NCBI GenBank assembly: GCA_030749435.1
Contig: JASMKH010000006.1
Location: 21,579 to 85,578, forward strand
Reading direction: 5' to 3'
Source: Phycisphaerales bacterium
Lineage (GTDB): Bacteria; Planctomycetota; Phycisphaerae; Phycisphaerales; SM1A02
DNA: 64,000 nucleotides
Position numbers and translations under genes: made by a program. Under the pieces are notes generated by a model, which searched no databases, was not told where the DNA came from, and saw only the letters and a list, made by a program, of their open reading frames with translations. Below, piece by piece: positions 49,301-58,665 of this stretch. Position 1 is the stretch's first letter; every line of letters begins with the position of its first letter.

Positions 49301-50269
49301 ATGCTCGATGCACCGCTTCAACTGACCCCGCTGCTCGTTCCCAAGGTCTGGGGCGGCAGGCGTCTGGAAGGACTTGGGAAGGCCCTGCCGCCGGATGAAC
49401 CGATCGGCGAGTCGTGGGAGTTGGCCGACCTGCCCGGCGATGGACCCTCCAGCGTCGTGTCAGAGGGCCCTTTCGCGGGGTCGTCGCTCCGCGAACTCTT
49501 GGACACCCATCAAGCGGCCATCATGGGCGCAGCCTCGATGAACCAGCAGGGTCGATTCCCGCTGCTGATCAAGTTCCTCGACGCGCGTGCGAACCTCTCC
49601 GTGCAAGTCCATCCGGATCAGGCCTGGGCCGACCGGCACGCGGACGCCTTTCTCAAGAGCGAAGCCTGGGTCGTGCTCGACGCCGAGCCGGGAAGTCGCA
49701 TCTGGGCCGGGGTCAAGCCGGGAACGACTCCGGATGCGCTCCGCAGGGCGCTTGACGAGAATCGCCCTGAGGACGTGATGCAGTGGCGAGTCGCCCACAG
49801 CGGCAGTTGCCATGCGCTTCCGAGCGGGACATGCCACGCGCTTGGCGCCGGGGTGCTCGTGGCCGAGGTGCAGACGACCAGTGACACGACATTCCGACTC
49901 TGGGACTGGGGACGCACCGGCCGCGAAATGCACGTCAATGCCGCGCTGGCATGTATCGACTTCGACAACCCGCCACCGCAGGAGGTGCCGCCGCCACCAG
50001 TGGCGGACGGACTCGCCGAGTCGATGCTCTCTGACACCCCGTGGTTCCAGATGCGACGCGTCGACTGCGGCGAAGCAGCAACGTGGCGTTCGGATCTTGG
50101 CAACAAGCCGATGGTGCTGATGTGCCTGCGGGGAACGGCCCATGCCACGGGTCCCGGCGGCGCGGCCCGCCTGCAGGCTGGCAGCACCGCGCTGCTTCCC
50201 GCGTGCCTCGGGCAGGCCACTGCGGAGCTTGCCGAGGGCACCTCGATGCTCATTGCGACTCCTGTCTGA
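49301..50269 (+). CDS. manA: Mannose-6-phosphate isomerase, class I-like
   Basis: LLVPKVWGGRRLEGLG, GESWELADLPG, FPLLIKFLDARANLSVQVHPDQAWADRH. Confidence 0.9.
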   Translation: MLDAPLQLTPLLVPKVWGGRRLEGLGKALPPDEPIGESWELADLPGDGPSSVVSEGPFAGSSLRELLDTHQAAIMGAASMNQQGRFPLLIKFLDARANLSVQVHPDQAWADRHADAFLKSEAWVVLDAEPGSRIWAGVKPGTTPDALRRALDENRPEDVMQWRVAHSGSCHALPSGTCHALGAGVLVAEVQTTSDTTFRLWDWGRTGREMHVNAALACIDFDNPPPQEVPPPPVADGLAESMLSDTPWFQMRRVDCGEAATWRSDLGNKPMVLMCLRGTAHATGPGGAARLQAGSTALLPACLGQATAELAEGTSMLIATPV

Positions 50270-50287
50270 TCGCTGGTGCGCCGCCGT

Positions 50288-51217
50288 TCAAGCAAGAACG
50301 TCGATGACACCCACCACTCCGAGCAGGCAGGACATGATGCCGTTGAGCGTGAAGAATGTGATTGCCATGCGGGAAGTGCCCCAACGATGGACGGTGGCGT
50401 GCTCGACGATGAGCAGCGTCGCGACCGTGGCAACGCCCACCAGCCACGCGCCGCCGAGACGCGTGTCAGTCCACCACACCAGAGCAAGCAGCAGGACTGC
50501 GGCGAGATGCAGCAGCCGACTGATCCACAGGGCGGCTGACTCCCCGAGTCGTGAGGGCATCGAGTGCAATCCCTCGGCGCGATCCACCTGAACATCCTGA
50601 AGCGCGTAGATCACATCGAAGCCAGCGACCCAGCAGAGCACCATGCTGGCAAGCAACCAGAGTTGCGGGCCTGCAAGCGTTGGCGGGTTGATCGCGACTG
50701 CGGCCGCGGGCACGCTCAGCGCCAACGAGGCACCCAGCCACAGGTGGCAGAGCGCCGTGAAACGCTTGAACAGTCCGTACGCGCAGATCCACGCCAACAC
50801 AGGAAACGCCAGAATGAGGGGCCAAGGATTGTCATTCACAAACCAGAAGGCCGAGGCAATCGCCACAAAGAGCACCGACATGGCGATGAACACGAAGACG
50901 TACTGCCCAAGGGCCACGCTCCCCGAAGCGAGCGGCCGCGTTGCGGTCCGCGGGTTCCTCGCGTCGATCTCACGATCGAAGATCCGATTGCTCAGCATGG
51001 CGGCCGTGCGGGCCGTCACCATAGCGCAGACCACCAGAACAAGATCCACCGCAAATCGCAACGGCGCAATGGTCCCCACTTCAGTTCCCGCTGCGGGGAA
51101 TGCCGCCATGAACCCAGCAAGCACCGCGAAAGGGAGCGCAAAGACGCTGTGCGCAACCTTGATGTCACCGAGCATGGCCCGCTGCGGGGTCAGTGTGCTG
51201 CTGTCGATCGTGCTCAC
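50288..51217 (-). CDS. 4-hydroxybenzoate/menaquinone-type UbiA prenyltransferase
   Basis: KVAHSVFALPFAVLAGF; NRIFDREIDARNPRTATRPLASG; DVIYALQDVQVDRAEGLHSMPSRLG. Confidence 0.9.
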   Translation of the reverse strand: MSTIDSSTLTPQRAMLGDIKVAHSVFALPFAVLAGFMAAFPAAGTEVGTIAPLRFAVDLVLVVCAMVTARTAAMLSNRIFDREIDARNPRTATRPLASGSVALGQYVFVFIAMSVLFVAIASAFWFVNDNPWPLILAFPVLAWICAYGLFKRFTALCHLWLGASLALSVPAAAVAINPPTLAGPQLWLLASMVLCWVAGFDVIYALQDVQVDRAEGLHSMPSRLGESAALWISRLLHLAAVLLLALVWWTDTRLGGAWLVGVATVATLLIVEHATVHRWGTSRMAITFFTLNGIMSCLLGVVGVIDVLA

Positions 51218-51226
51218 GCGTAGATT

Positions 51227-51991
51227 CTACGAAACGCGCCCCGCGGGCCGAGTGCGTTGAAGCGAGCGAATCTTGGAGTATTTCATCCACGCGCGGCGAG
51301 CAGTCATCCATGCGATCCGCCAGCCGTCTCGCCCCTGGAACGCGCCACCTTTGCCGATCAACTTCCGAAGAAGCGCCACAACGGCGTGCATCAGGGGCGC
51401 CAGCGGACTCACCCGCCCACCACCTGCCACGTACGCCTCGGCATCCCGGGTCGTCATCCATTCAAGGCATTGCCGCCAGTGCGCCATGTCGCGGAACGTC
51501 AAGTGGCGGAGGTGCGCCCGCACGCTCACGCGGGATGCATCCCCGGCCACCCTGCTGTGCCCCGCCGACGGCAGGTACTCCGCCGTCCGCCTGTTGTAGA
51601 GTCGAACCACCTCATCCGGGTAGAACCCTGCGGCCCTGATCCAGTGATCGCCCAGGAAATTGCGGCGCCGAAACGCGTAACAGGAATGCTCGTCGATCTC
51701 CGCATCGCGTAGCCACTCCTGCAAATCCGGCTCGAGCCGTTCATCGGCATCGATCGCCAGAATCCAGTCATTCGAAGCGAGCGCTGAGGCCCGGATCCTC
51801 TGTGGCCCATTCCCTGCATAAGGCTGTTCGTGGACAACGGCCCCGAGCGACCGGGCGAGATCCTGAGTTCCATCGGTACTGCACGAATCAAGCACCAGCA
51901 CCTCATCCACCAGTCCGCTGAGCGAGTCCACGCAGTCCTTCAGGTTGCGGGCCTCGTTGAGTGTGATGATTGTCGCTGTGATTCTGGGCAC
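51227..51991 (-). CDS. Family 2 glycosyltransferase (WaaE/KdtX-like)
   Basis: ITATIITLNEARNLKDCVDSLSGLVDEVLVLDSCSTDGT; NDWILAIDADERLEPDL; GTG start inferred. Confidence 0.88.
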   Translation of the reverse strand: MPRITATIITLNEARNLKDCVDSLSGLVDEVLVLDSCSTDGTQDLARSLGAVVHEQPYAGNGPQRIRASALASNDWILAIDADERLEPDLQEWLRDAEIDEHSCYAFRRRNFLGDHWIRAAGFYPDEVVRLYNRRTAEYLPSAGHSRVAGDASRVSVRAHLRHLTFRDMAHWRQCLEWMTTRDAEAYVAGGGRVSPLAPLMHAVVALLRKLIGKGGAFQGRDGWRIAWMTARRAWMKYSKIRSLQRTRPAGRVS

Positions 51992-52055
51992 GGGAACGCA
52001 ATTGTAGAGTTGAGCGGACTCCGCGGTCTCCGAGGCTGCGTGTATCCTCCCCGCC

Positions 52056-53576
52056 ATGGCGACCAAGGCGAAGACGGCGATCACACCCACCCGCGACGAG
52101 AACTACCCCGAGTGGTATCAGCAGGTCGTCCGCAAGTCCGATCTCGCCGAGACTTCGGCGGTTCGGGGATGCATGGTCATCAAACCGTGGGGCTATGCCC
52201 TCTGGGAGAACTTTCAGCGGGTCCTCGATGGGATGTTCAAGGCCACAGGGCACCGCAATGCCTACTTCCCGCTGCTGATTCCGAAGCGGTTTCTCGAGAA
52301 GGAAGCCGAGCACGTCGAGGGTTTCGCCAAGGAATGTGCCGTCGTGACGCACCACCGCCTCGAGACGGGACCGGACGGTGGACTTGTGCCGGCAGGCGAG
52401 TTGGAGGAACCGCTCATCATTCGACCGACGAGCGAAACCATCATTGGAGATGCTTTCAGTCGCTGGATCGAGTCGTACCGAGACCTCCCCCTGCTGATCA
52501 ACCAATGGGCCAACGTCATGCGGTGGGAAATGCGGACCCGGCTGTTCCTGCGAACCAGCGAGTTTCTGTGGCAGGAAGGCCATACCGCACACGCGACTCC
52601 GGAAGAAGCCATTGAAGAGACCGATCGCATGCTCGACGTGTACGCAGACTTCGCCAACAACTGGATGGCCATGCCGGTGATCACCGGCTCGAAGACTGCC
52701 GGCGAGCGATTCCCGGGCGCCGTCCAAACGCTGTGCATTGAGGCCATGATGCAGGACCGCAAGGCACTGCAGGCTGGCACGTCGCACTTCCTCGGGCAGA
52801 ACTTCTCCAAGGCGCAGGACATCACGTATCAGAGCGAAGAAGGCAAGCTGGAGCACTGCTGGACGACGTCCTGGGGTGTCTCGACCCGTCTCGTGGGCGC
52901 GATGGTGATGACCCACGGCGACGACGACGGACTGATGCTCCCGCCGCGGCTCGCACCCGCCCACGTCGTCATCCTTCCGATGACCGGTCGCGCCGAGAAC
53001 CCGGAGGCCGTCCTGAACTACTGCCGCAAGATTGCGGATGACTTGCGGGTGATCCCCTATCACGGCAGGCACATCGAAGTCGAAATCGACGAGCGGGACA
53101 TTCGCGGCGGTGAGAAGAACTGGCAGTGGATCCGCCGGGGCGTCCCCATTCGCCTCGACATCGGACAGCGGGACATGGAGGGAGACAGCGTCTTCATGGC
53201 TCGCCGCGACAAGGGGCACAGGGACAAGGCCAATGTGGATCGAGCCGCGTTCGTCTCGGGCATTCACGGCATCCTCGAGGAAATCCAGCAGGGCATGTAC
53301 GATCGGGCGCTCACCTTCCAGCGAGACCACTCCTGCGAAATCAACTCCGAAGAAGCCTTCCGCGAGTACTTCGCAGCCCCGCCCGGAGACCCGACGCCGC
53401 CGCATGCCGGATTCGCCTGGGCGCACTTCTGCGGAGACGAAGGTGTCGAGGAGCGGATCAACAATGAGTTGGGCGTCACGGTTCGGTGCGTGCCGCTCGA
53501 AGAAGGCGAGCCGGGCACGTGCATTTTCACCGGCAAGCCGAGTGAGAAGCGGGTCGTCTGGGCCAAGGCCTATTGA
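52056..53576 (+). CDS. proS: Prolyl-tRNA synthetase, archaeal/eukaryotic-like type
   Basis: NYPEWYQQVVRKSDLAETSAVRGCMVIKPWGYALWENFQ; LIIRPTSETII; FLWQEGHTAHAT. Confidence 0.95.
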   Translation: MATKAKTAITPTRDENYPEWYQQVVRKSDLAETSAVRGCMVIKPWGYALWENFQRVLDGMFKATGHRNAYFPLLIPKRFLEKEAEHVEGFAKECAVVTHHRLETGPDGGLVPAGELEEPLIIRPTSETIIGDAFSRWIESYRDLPLLINQWANVMRWEMRTRLFLRTSEFLWQEGHTAHATPEEAIEETDRMLDVYADFANNWMAMPVITGSKTAGERFPGAVQTLCIEAMMQDRKALQAGTSHFLGQNFSKAQDITYQSEEGKLEHCWTTSWGVSTRLVGAMVMTHGDDDGLMLPPRLAPAHVVILPMTGRAENPEAVLNYCRKIADDLRVIPYHGRHIEVEIDERDIRGGEKNWQWIRRGVPIRLDIGQRDMEGDSVFMARRDKGHRDKANVDRAAFVSGIHGILEEIQQGMYDRALTFQRDHSCEINSEEAFREYFAAPPGDPTPPHAGFAWAHFCGDEGVEERINNELGVTVRCVPLEEGEPGTCIFTGKPSEKRVVWAKAY

Positions 53577-53593
53577 GTCACCTCGACGCTGAC

Positions 53594-54676
53594 TCAAGTC
53601 ACTTCGTTGTAGAGCTGAAGGTAGGCGGCAACCATGGCGTCCGTTGAAAAGCGATCCATGTCCACCGACGCCCGAGCGCGAAACCTCGCCAGTCGGTCCG
53701 GTTGAAGCGCCGCGAGTACGGCGCGGGCGAATCCGGTCGAATCACCGGCAGGCACGAGCAACCCCTGAGCGCCGTCCTCAACGACTTCGGGAATACCATC
53801 GACATTGGTCGCGACAATCGGCAGGCTGGCCCGACGCGCCTGAATCAGGACCGAGCAGATCCCCTCGCTGTCGGACGACATGACGAACAGATCCGCTGAC
53901 TTCATGACTCCAATGATGTCGGACCGGAATCCAAGCCAGTGCACGCGTTTGAGATCGAGTTCGTCCGCGAGCCGCCGGAGGTCACGCTCGAGTTCGCCCT
54001 TGCCTGCAATCACCAGTCGCGCCGATTCGTGCCTCGCCTCGATCTGCGCCCATGCCCTGAGCAGCATGGCCTGGTTCTTCTGGTGCGAAAAGGCGGCCGC
54101 ATGCAGCACGATCGGTCCGGTGCAATCTTCATCTCGCAATCCAAGCGGCGATGGTGGAGTGGCCTCGACCTCGGCAAAGTCCACGGCGCTGTGAATGGTC
54201 GTGATGCGACCCGCAGGCACGCCAGCTGCTCGAAGAACCTCGCCAACGGCGTCGGCCACGACCGCGTACCTGCTGACGCCGGAGAGATACTTCCATCTCG
54301 CGATCATTCCCCGCTTCATTGGAAACGACACCCGCCGCGTCACTACGAGGGGCACAGGAGAACGCAGCCCGGCATTCGCCATCCGGCCCAGTTGATGTGT
54401 GCGACTTGTATGGGCGTGCAGCACTGCCGGCCGCAGGCGGCGAATCAATCGCCGAAGTGCCAGAACGCCCCGAAGGCCAGCCGACGGGATGGTCTCCACA
54501 TCAATGCCGATCTCGGCGCATCGTCCAAGGAGTTCGCCATGGCGGCGTCCGACCACCACACACGGCCGAACTGCGCGTACACCGCGGGCCAGATACAGCG
54601 TCTGCTGTTCACCCCCGCGCCACGTCAATTCCGTGTTGAGTTGAACGATCGGTGCCTCATGAGACATCCTCAGCAC
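53594..54676 (-). CDS. Glycosyltransferase (GT4/GT1-like)
   Basis: LVIAGKGELERDLRRLADELDLKRVHWLGFRSDIIGVMKSADLFVMSSDSEGICSVLIQA. Confidence 0.9.
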   Translation of the reverse strand: MLRMSHEAPIVQLNTELTWRGGEQQTLYLARGVRAVRPCVVVGRRHGELLGRCAEIGIDVETIPSAGLRGVLALRRLIRRLRPAVLHAHTSRTHQLGRMANAGLRSPVPLVVTRRVSFPMKRGMIARWKYLSGVSRYAVVADAVGEVLRAAGVPAGRITTIHSAVDFAEVEATPPSPLGLRDEDCTGPIVLHAAAFSHQKNQAMLLRAWAQIEARHESARLVIAGKGELERDLRRLADELDLKRVHWLGFRSDIIGVMKSADLFVMSSDSEGICSVLIQARRASLPIVATNVDGIPEVVEDGAQGLLVPAGDSTGFARAVLAALQPDRLARFRARASVDMDRFSTDAMVAAYLQLYNEVT

Positions 54677-54763
54677 GCCTCTCTGAAACGCATCCGAACC
54701 TCAATGCAGCGGTCACTCCACGCCGCGTCCACGCCGCAATGGTACCCGCTTCAGTTCGATCGC

Positions 54764-57034
54764 TCAGCAGGGACCGAACGCCGCGACGATGCCGAGGATG
54801 TCGTTCACATCGACAATGCCGTCCCCGTTGAGGTCGCCAGCCGGATCGTTCGTGCCGAAGGCGCCAAGGACGAGCAGGACGTCGTCCACGCCCACAGTGC
54901 CATCACCGTCCAGATCACCGGGGCACGGATTCGCATCGACACAATCCATCTTCACGATCTGCACGCCGTCGAATCCAGCTTCGACCACGGATCCGCTTCC
55001 CGCATCCTCGGCCGTCACTCGAAGGCGGAACGACTCGACGCCGCTCATGCCCAGCGCGTCCAGGTCGAAGTCGGTCTGGACCCAACCGCCCGAGGCTCCG
55101 GTCGGGCCGATCTGCTCGACGAGAGACCACGTCGAGCCGTCTTCGGACCACTCGACCAGCATGACGTCCTCATTCGGCGAGGCGCCGTAGTCATTGCTGA
55201 ACCATCGCCAGTAGGACATCGTCCACCCGTCGCCCGGCGTGACCAATTCCGGCGATGTGAGCGCGGAATACCCACCGTCCACGTCACTGTTGCCAGCGAC
55301 GTTGTCCGTCAGCCAGCATTGCCCGCTGCCGTCGCCGTCCGTCGGCGGGTCTCCTCGATCGCCGCCTCCTGCTGGAACACCACGATTCCAGTGCCCGTCA
55401 CTTGCCGTACCACTCACCGACCATCCCGGGTTCGTCTCGCCATCGTCATCGAAGGCGACGTCCAGTTCGGACACCACCTCGGAGGTCAGCACCTCATCCG
55501 GCGCCGCGAGCGGATACCGCACTTCCGTCCCGCCCACGCTTGCGACCGACACGTAGTACTCGGGCGAGTCGTCACACTCAAACGCGGGCAGCGACGCCTC
55601 ATAACTCTCCCCGCCCAAATGCGTCAATCCCCGCTCACTGAACGCCCCGGCCCCGCCGCGGTAGTGCAGCGTTGCCGTACTGGAATCCGGCGCCTCGCTT
55701 CGCTCCACAACCCGCACGGCGAAACTCGTCTCGGCATCCGTATGCACGATGGAGGGTGGTCCCATCGGAAGGTCGATGGTCATCGGAACCGCGACATCTT
55801 CAATGAGAACAAGCGCGGCCTCGAAATTCTCTTCCGCGCACGGAAGGATCTGGCTCGGCGGAGGATCGAATCCATCACCACTGCCGGACGAAGGTCGCAG
55901 TTCAATGGTGAAGGATGACGCTCCGTAGGTCTCATAGGGCCAGTCGATCAGCGTCCCGCTCGCGCAATACAGGATGTGGCACGGATTGTCGTGCGTATAA
56001 CTCAGTCCGTGCACCGACTGAATGCCTGCTGCCATCTCGCCGCCGAGCGCATGAAGCGCATCCCAGTCGGGCGGCGGAACCGTCGTGTACCCGCGGGGCT
56101 CCAGAATGAGCTGCGAGTAAGAGTGAAAATCGATTTGCGCCCGAATGTCACCGTGGCCGAGACAGTAATTGGCAAGCGCCTGTACCTCTGGCTCGCTCAT
56201 CGACGAAGGGCCCACGTAGACGTCGCTGCATGGGTCGGTGCTTGTGCTCTCGCCGCCATTCCAATCTGCGCCCCAGTTCCTATTGAGATCGACACCTTCA
56301 CAGCTGCCGCTGTTGTCGCGACGGTTCTTTCGCCAGAAGCGATAGCCGCCCGCGTTGTAGGTGTATTCATATCCGTCCGGATTGGTGATTGGAATGACGA
56401 CCACTTCCACCCGATCAAGCAGCGCGGTAATCCTCGAGTCGACGCCGTACCCGTCGGCGAGCATGTCGGCGATGTACCAGGTGGTCGGCGGTGAAATCCA
56501 CTCGCGAGCGTGCTGGCATCCATTGAAGAGTACGGCTGGCTTGTCGGTCCCATCTACGTTGATGACCACGCCACGGATGTCGCGTCCTTCATGACTCTGC
56601 CCCAACGTCACGCTCGTCGCGATATCAGCGTGGTCGGTCAGGAACTGGTCGATCCGTGTCTGGTACTCGTCGTAGGTCCGGTAGTCCGAGTAGAACGCAT
56701 CAAGGCCGCGGGCAGCTGCCCGGGCAGCACGGCGCTGCGCATTGCGGGCACGCTGATGCGCCGCCATATCGGGAATGAGCGGCGAATGGTCCAGACCGAG
56801 TGCCTCGATCATGGCGAGTTGATCTGCGTCCACCAGCCATGGGCCGGGTCCGGGCGCCGGGCGGCACGCCAGCGCGCTGAGCCCGTCATCGAGCAGTTGT
56901 GTGACCGTCAACTCGTCGGGAACGTCGAGTTCGATCACCTGCTTGCCGACATAGTCGGTCGGATTGGGCATGGGGACCGCCGCCGCAGCAGCACCAGTTA
57001 CGACCATGGCGCACGCGCTGATCAGATGAATCAC
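54764..57034 (-). CDS. Secreted M14 zinc carboxypeptidase with C-terminal dockerin-like module
   Basis: FNGCQHAREWISP, IPITNPDGYEYTY, NRNWGADW, SFTIELRPSSGSG; C-terminal DLDGDGTVGVDDVLLVLGAFG / DLNGDGIVDVNDILGIVAAFG; GTG start inferred. Confidence 0.85.
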   Translation of the reverse strand: MIHLISACAMVVTGAAAAAVPMPNPTDYVGKQVIELDVPDELTVTQLLDDGLSALACRPAPGPGPWLVDADQLAMIEALGLDHSPLIPDMAAHQRARNAQRRAARAAARGLDAFYSDYRTYDEYQTRIDQFLTDHADIATSVTLGQSHEGRDIRGVVINVDGTDKPAVLFNGCQHAREWISPPTTWYIADMLADGYGVDSRITALLDRVEVVVIPITNPDGYEYTYNAGGYRFWRKNRRDNSGSCEGVDLNRNWGADWNGGESTSTDPCSDVYVGPSSMSEPEVQALANYCLGHGDIRAQIDFHSYSQLILEPRGYTTVPPPDWDALHALGGEMAAGIQSVHGLSYTHDNPCHILYCASGTLIDWPYETYGASSFTIELRPSSGSGDGFDPPPSQILPCAEENFEAALVLIEDVAVPMTIDLPMGPPSIVHTDAETSFAVRVVERSEAPDSSTATLHYRGGAGAFSERGLTHLGGESYEASLPAFECDDSPEYYVSVASVGGTEVRYPLAAPDEVLTSEVVSELDVAFDDDGETNPGWSVSGTASDGHWNRGVPAGGGDRGDPPTDGDGSGQCWLTDNVAGNSDVDGGYSALTSPELVTPGDGWTMSYWRWFSNDYGASPNEDVMLVEWSEDGSTWSLVEQIGPTGASGGWVQTDFDLDALGMSGVESFRLRVTAEDAGSGSVVEAGFDGVQIVKMDCVDANPCPGDLDGDGTVGVDDVLLVLGAFGTNDPAGDLNGDGIVDVNDILGIVAAFGPC

Positions 57035-57120
57035 GACATCACTCCTCACACCCGGACACATTCCCACAGGGCGCAGTATGGCGTCAATCCTGGATTTCAC
57101 AACCCCGAATCTGCAGCGTC

Positions 57121-58491
57121 TCAGCACATGTTTCGAGCAGCGAGGGCCCCCATGGGGTCCCACGGGGGCAGCACTGTGGGTGCTTCGGCAAGTGCCGCCT
57201 GCAGGGCATCGTCCAAACGAGTGCGATGGGCGGCGATCTCGAACACGTATTCGTCAAACCACGAGTCGTTCATGATCTGGAAGCCCTTGCGGCCGACGCC
57301 GTCGTCTCCCCATGAGTTTTCGACCCTCCATCGGCGGGCATCTCCATCCAGCACATCGACGCCCGTAAAGAGCATCGCGTGGGTCATGGCTGTGTGGTGG
57401 TAATGAAGCCGGTCCGGTTTGTCCAGCCCTTCGGAGGAACCGTACAGGTTCTCGTACTCGAAGAGTTTCGCGTCCCACAAGCCGACCTGCCGGTGAAACT
57501 GCTTGCCAACGTCGCACCCGAACCAAACGGGTTCGCCATCCTCCATCGTGTCGATTGCAGCGCGTTTCATCGTGTCCATGTCAACGTTGAGATACACGAC
57601 TTGCTCGCCACCGACGATGTTTCCGAGGAACTCCACGGTGTAGGTTCTGCCGAACGGATGCTCCGGCCGTGGATCATGCACGAGGCAGACCATATCGCTC
57701 AGCGGAAGATCAACGTACTTCTCGGCAAACTGCACTGGCGTCATCTCGCCTTCACGGTGGAAGTTTCGATCCTTGTCGTTGTACTGCCACATGAATGAGG
57801 CTGGCGGCTCACCGAGATGCGTGCACAGCACGCGCCAGATGGTGGTGAGCTGGGTGTCTTTGATGGCCCGAGCCTCCTCGGTCGACGCCCCGTCCTCGAT
57901 TGCCGCTCGCAGGTCCCGCGCAAAGCGGCGAAGGAAACCCTTGCAGACCGCATTCATCCTCGCCGTATTCGAAGACGACTGAGACTCGGGCATCAGATCC
58001 TTGGGAACAAGGCCATGGCGCCGCACCAGGTTCACGAACATATTCCACTGACCACCATCATCGAGCGGATAGTCGAGCAGGAAGGCCACGTGCCGGTCGT
58101 CAAGTTCACGACTCGCAGTCTGGATGATGCACTCGAGAAACCAATTGGCCCGCTCGAACTTGTCCCAGAAGAGCGTGTAGTTCTGACTGAACTCAAAGCT
58201 CTTGACGTTGAGGCGTTTCAGAACGCTCGCCCGAAAGAGATTGAGCGCAGCGAACATCCAGCATCGCCCGGACTTCTTCTGATTCGTCACCGACCAGTCG
58301 TCCAGCCAGGTGCTGAACGACCAGTCTGTCGAAGCGACAACCTTGCGATTGAGCGCCGCCTCATCGGCGCCCACTCTCGTGACGGCGTTTCGCGCGAGGC
58401 GGTAGGTGCTGTCGTCTGCAAGACTGGCGCGAAGCGAAGCAATGCGATCTCCCGAAATCGCGCCATCAGGCGGTGCGGTTGTTGTTGTCAT
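57121..58491 (-). CDS. C1-family aminopeptidase (bleomycin hydrolase / PepC)
   Basis: VTNQKKSGRCWMFAALNLFR; HAMLFTGVDVLDGDARRWRVENSWGDDGVGRKGFQIMNDSWFDEYVFE. Confidence 0.93.
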   Translation of the reverse strand: MTTTTAPPDGAISGDRIASLRASLADDSTYRLARNAVTRVGADEAALNRKVVASTDWSFSTWLDDWSVTNQKKSGRCWMFAALNLFRASVLKRLNVKSFEFSQNYTLFWDKFERANWFLECIIQTASRELDDRHVAFLLDYPLDDGGQWNMFVNLVRRHGLVPKDLMPESQSSSNTARMNAVCKGFLRRFARDLRAAIEDGASTEEARAIKDTQLTTIWRVLCTHLGEPPASFMWQYNDKDRNFHREGEMTPVQFAEKYVDLPLSDMVCLVHDPRPEHPFGRTYTVEFLGNIVGGEQVVYLNVDMDTMKRAAIDTMEDGEPVWFGCDVGKQFHRQVGLWDAKLFEYENLYGSSEGLDKPDRLHYHHTAMTHAMLFTGVDVLDGDARRWRVENSWGDDGVGRKGFQIMNDSWFDEYVFEIAAHRTRLDDALQAALAEAPTVLPPWDPMGALAARNMC

Positions 58492-58593
58492 GGGGGCGAT
58501 GGTAACGCCAAGTGACGGGGGGCGAACACCGCAATGCGGGCTCCAAGGCAGCTCACGCGCTCGCCCGCCACAGTGCACCAACCGCGCAGACAC

Positions 58594-58619
58594 AGGGCCG
58601 AGTCTTGCAACTCGGCCCT
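58594..58619 (-). terminator. Hairpin downstream of dnaK
   Basis: agggccgagt-cttgca-actcggccct; 10-bp perfect stem. Confidence 0.65.
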
Positions 58620-58665
58620 ATGCCCTGTTCCAATCCAAACGACCCGAAGGCCGTGAATCTACATA

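Noticed and set aside
51903-53597. 564-aa minus-strand ORF
   Set aside because: Exact antisense shadow of proS.
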